From contig NZ_AUBE01000002.1 of assembly GCF_000429085.1 (NCBI RefSeq), positions 164,824 through 228,823 on the forward strand: 64,000 nt of DNA. Reading direction: 5' to 3'. The notes beneath the pieces were generated by a model, which saw nothing but the letters and a program-made list of their open reading frames with translations, was not told the origin of the DNA and did not search any database. Of the stretch, positions 61,924 to 64,000 are shown one piece after another. Position 1 is the first letter of the stretch, and each line of letters opens with the position of its first letter. The stretch comes from Streptomyces flavidovirens DSM 40150 (GTDB taxonomy: Bacteria > Actinomycetota > Actinomycetes > Streptomycetales > Streptomycetaceae). The translations under genes were made by a program, and so were the position numbers.

Positions 61924-63657
61924 TCAGCGGGCGCCGAAGCCGACCGCAAGGTACCGCTTGAAGCCGGCGCTCTGCGCGCTCATGAGGCGCGTCGCCATGA
62001 ACAGGCGGCCGTCGGCGTACCGGAATTCGGCGGCGTCCACCGTGAAGCTCGTCGACACCTCGCGGACCGCCCGGTCGGCCGGGTTCTCCAGCAGCAGCGT
62101 CTCCTTCATGGAACTGCCGTTGAGGCTCACCACCTGGCCGCCCTTGTCGTACGGCGGGTACTTGTACGCGATGATGTTGCCGCCGTCCATGCGGATCGGG
62201 TGCATCGTGTAGCGGTCGCCCGCGTCGGCCCGGTCGCTGGTCAGCTTGCCGGTCGCGAGGTCGAAGGAGACGATCTCGTTCGTACGGCCGCCCTCGGTGC
62301 CGCCCTCGTGCTCCTCGGTCGGCAGGTAGATCCTGCCGTTGCCGACGACGACCTTGGTGCAGCCCTCGGTGTCCCGGCACCTCGGGGCGTACTTCTCGGC
62401 ATCGGCCGGGATCCTGGCACGCAGCTTGCCGGTCTTCTCGTCGATCGAGAAGAAGTCGGACACGCCGCTGCCGTCACCGGCGGTGTCACCGACGTCGGCG
62501 GCGGCCACCAGCGGCTTGGTGGAGACGATGCTCGCCTGGTCCACACCGCTGGGCATCTTGTACTTGGCGAGCGGGGCGCCGGTCTTCGGGTTCAGGTACT
62601 CGATGGAGAGCTGGGGGGAGCTGACCGAACCGCAGCTGCGCACCGTGGCGAGTGCCTCGCCGCCCGCGTAGCCCACGTCGCGGCACTGTTCGGCGTTGGC
62701 CTTCGGCTGCCAGCGGACCTTGCCGGTGTTGACGTCGAAGGCCGCGCCGCCTCGGGTGCCGCCCGCGCCGACCGCGTCGCCGCCGATCGTGACCTCACCG
62801 AAGATGACCTTGTCGTCACCGTCCTTGACCGACTTCTGCCACACCAGCCTGCCCGCGTCGATGTCGATCACACCGACCTCGGTGCAGGGGGAATACGTGG
62901 CGCCCGCCGGCATCGGCCCGGCGAAGAGGATCGCGGTCTTGTTGTCCTTGGTGACGTGCGGCGTCGCCGCGCAGACCTCGCCCGGAAGCGGGATCGTCCA
63001 CAGCTCCGTGCCCTTGTCCAGGTCACGGCCCACGACCTCGTTGAGGCCGCTCTTGACGTACGCCTTGTCGGTGATCCAGGAGCCGTTGACGCCGGCGACG
63101 GTTCCCGTCACCTCGGGGGCGGGCAGTTGGAAGAGCAACTTGGAGTTGGTGTTGGAGGGCTGCTCCTCCTTGCCCGCGCCGTCCGGGGCGGGCTTGGCGT
63201 CGTCGCCGCCTGCGCCGCCGGTCGAGCCCGCGGAGGAGTTCTGGGCCGGATCGTCCTTGCCGCTGTCACTGCCGGACACGTACCAGACGCCGGCACCGAC
63301 GATGAGCGCCACGGCGACGACCGCCGCGATGACGACGGCCGTGGTGGTGTTGACCTTCTTGCCGCCGCCGCCCTGCGGGGGCATGCCCTGCGGGTAGCCG
63401 TACGGCGGCTGTTGCTGGCCGTACGGCTGCTGCTGCCCGTACGGATGGGGCTGGCCGGACTGGGCCGGGTAGCCGTAACCGGGCTGCTGGCCGGGCTGGG
63501 CGGGTGGCGCCGGGGGCGCCTGCGGGTAGCCGTAACCCGGCTGATCGGCGGGCGGGGGCGGAGTCGGGGCGCCGAAGCCGCCCGCGGGTGGGGTCGGCGG
63601 TGCGCCGAAGCCGCCCTGCGGGGGCTCGTTCGGCGGCGGGGGCGGTGGCTGCGTCAT
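61924..63657 (-). CDS. Membrane-anchored PQQ-like beta-propeller protein
   Basis: A 577-residue protein. Residues 1-~97 form a cytoplasmic Pro/Gly/Tyr/Gln-rich region (GYGYP, YGQQQP repeats), then KK and one membrane helix (~102-124), an acidic Ser/Asp linker, and an extracytoplasmic domain with PQQ/WD-like blades (GTELWTIPLPG, GRLVWQKSV, GKVRWQPKAN). Cysteine pairs in the propeller may form disulfides. It is probably a surface sensor or scaffold. Similar Streptomyces proteins sit near kinases; none is visible here. Confidence 0.8.
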   Translation of the reverse strand: MTQPPPPPPNEPPQGGFGAPPTPPAGGFGAPTPPPPADQPGYGYPQAPPAPPAQPGQQPGYGYPAQSGQPHPYGQQQPYGQQQPPYGYPQGMPPQGGGGKKVNTTTAVVIAAVVAVALIVGAGVWYVSGSDSGKDDPAQNSSAGSTGGAGGDDAKPAPDGAGKEEQPSNTNSKLLFQLPAPEVTGTVAGVNGSWITDKAYVKSGLNEVVGRDLDKGTELWTIPLPGEVCAATPHVTKDNKTAILFAGPMPAGATYSPCTEVGVIDIDAGRLVWQKSVKDGDDKVIFGEVTIGGDAVGAGGTRGGAAFDVNTGKVRWQPKANAEQCRDVGYAGGEALATVRSCGSVSSPQLSIEYLNPKTGAPLAKYKMPSGVDQASIVSTKPLVAAADVGDTAGDGSGVSDFFSIDEKTGKLRARIPADAEKYAPRCRDTEGCTKVVVGNGRIYLPTEEHEGGTEGGRTNEIVSFDLATGKLTSDRADAGDRYTMHPIRMDGGNIIAYKYPPYDKGGQVVSLNGSSMKETLLLENPADRAVREVSTSFTVDAAEFRYADGRLFMATRLMSAQSAGFKRYLAVGFGAR

Positions 63658-63741
63658 GGCGTGCGTACCTCTGGAGAAGGGGAGTCGAAGACGTGCGAGA
63701 AGACCCTGGGCTCAGTCACTGGCCCGCTCAGTCACTGGCCG

Positions 63742-64000
63742 TCACTTGCCGAAGACCATCATGGTCTTCGTCTCCTTCTCCTCCTCGTCGTTGGAGGCGC
63801 TGACGCGGGAGTTGACGATGAAGAGCCGGCTGTCCTCGTAGGCGATCTTCGTCGTGAAGAAGCCGTTCTCGATCTGGGCGGTCGACTGCGGGTTCTGGAG
63901 CAGCGTCTTGGGCTTGCCGCCCGACGAAGGGATGGTCGCGAGTGCGCCGCCCTTGTCGTACGACGCCGCCGTGTGGACCAGGACCTCTCCGCCCTCCATC
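63742..64000 (-). CDS. C-terminal part of a second PQQ-propeller-like protein (gene cut by window end)
   Basis: About 85 codons ending at 63742. The tail (KIAYEDSRLFIVNSRVSASNDEEE) parallels the end of the gene at 61924 (FRYADGRLFMATRLMSAQ), so this is a paralogue in tandem. The start lies beyond position 64000. Confidence 0.75.
   Translation of the reverse strand, partial: MEGGEVLVHTAASYDKGGALATIPSSGGKPKTLLQNPQSTAQIENGFFTTKIAYEDSRLFIVNSRVSASNDEEEKETKTMMVFGK

Overview
The window is a high-GC actinobacterial chromosome segment, almost certainly Streptomyces. It has frequent GTG starts, ATGA/GTGA gene overlaps, a FilP-like coiled-coil gene, XRE/DUF397 regulator sets, a sortase E-type LAETG surface protein, and the housekeeping run tRNA-Gln, glmU, prs, rplY, pth followed by ppc. 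No taxonomic search was possible.

Positions 1-28446 are an accessory specialised-metabolite region that runs off the left edge. Its left half (1743-12242, one minus-strand operon) reads from promoter to end: dual AsnC/Lrp regulator, M20 peptidase, ATP-grasp ligase, lysine/ornithine N-hydroxylase, stand-alone cupin, FAD amine/amino-acid oxidase, stand-alone MetRS-like protein, second ATP-grasp ligase, MFS exporter. N-hydroxylase + cupin + MetRS-like + FAD oxidase is the enzyme set of the hydrazine (N-N bond) forming pathways known from s56-p1, triacsin and pyrazofurin/formycin. Here the cupin and the MetRS-like parts, which are fused in the enzymes I know, are separate genes.

The right half (12665-28446) carries a VioC-type guanidino-amino-acid hydroxylase, three more transporters, a GNAT, argininosuccinate lyase and synthase, another MFS, and then homologues of the three core carbapenem enzymes: CarC-like oxygenase (21952-22776), CarA-like beta-lactam synthetase (24297-25727) and CarB-like carboxymethylproline synthase (27667-28446). 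With them come an adenylate-forming enzyme and an ornithine acetyltransferase resembling the clavam-cluster OAT2. Catalytic residues are retained in all three Car-like proteins. My main inference is a hybrid pathway joining N-N chemistry, arginine/ornithine metabolism and bicyclic beta-lactam-type chemistry. Oxidative cleavage of an N5-substituted ornithine (or N6-substituted lysine) by the FAD oxidase would release glutamate semialdehyde (or aminoadipate semialdehyde), the kind of substrate CarB uses. Two adjacent independent clusters remain possible.

A 21-copy 16-bp tandem repeat (28525-28858) marks the edge of the accessory region. After it come a FilP-like gene; a SUKH/deaminase locus (30120-35438); an orphan histidine kinase; a LAGLIDADG-like gene next to tRNA-Gln; the glmU-prs-rplY-pth block; a LAETG protein; ppc; an acyl desaturase with its TetR regulator; an accessory patch of DUF397/XRE/ATPase/Uma2 genes; a small unexplained operon with two paralogous DUF6895-like proteins and a 61-residue peptide (51871-55830); a MarR gene with palindromic operators; a LuxR-type response regulator; the galTEK operon with its promoter; a second LuxR-type regulator; and two PQQ-propeller-like lipobox-free membrane proteins, the last cut by the window end.
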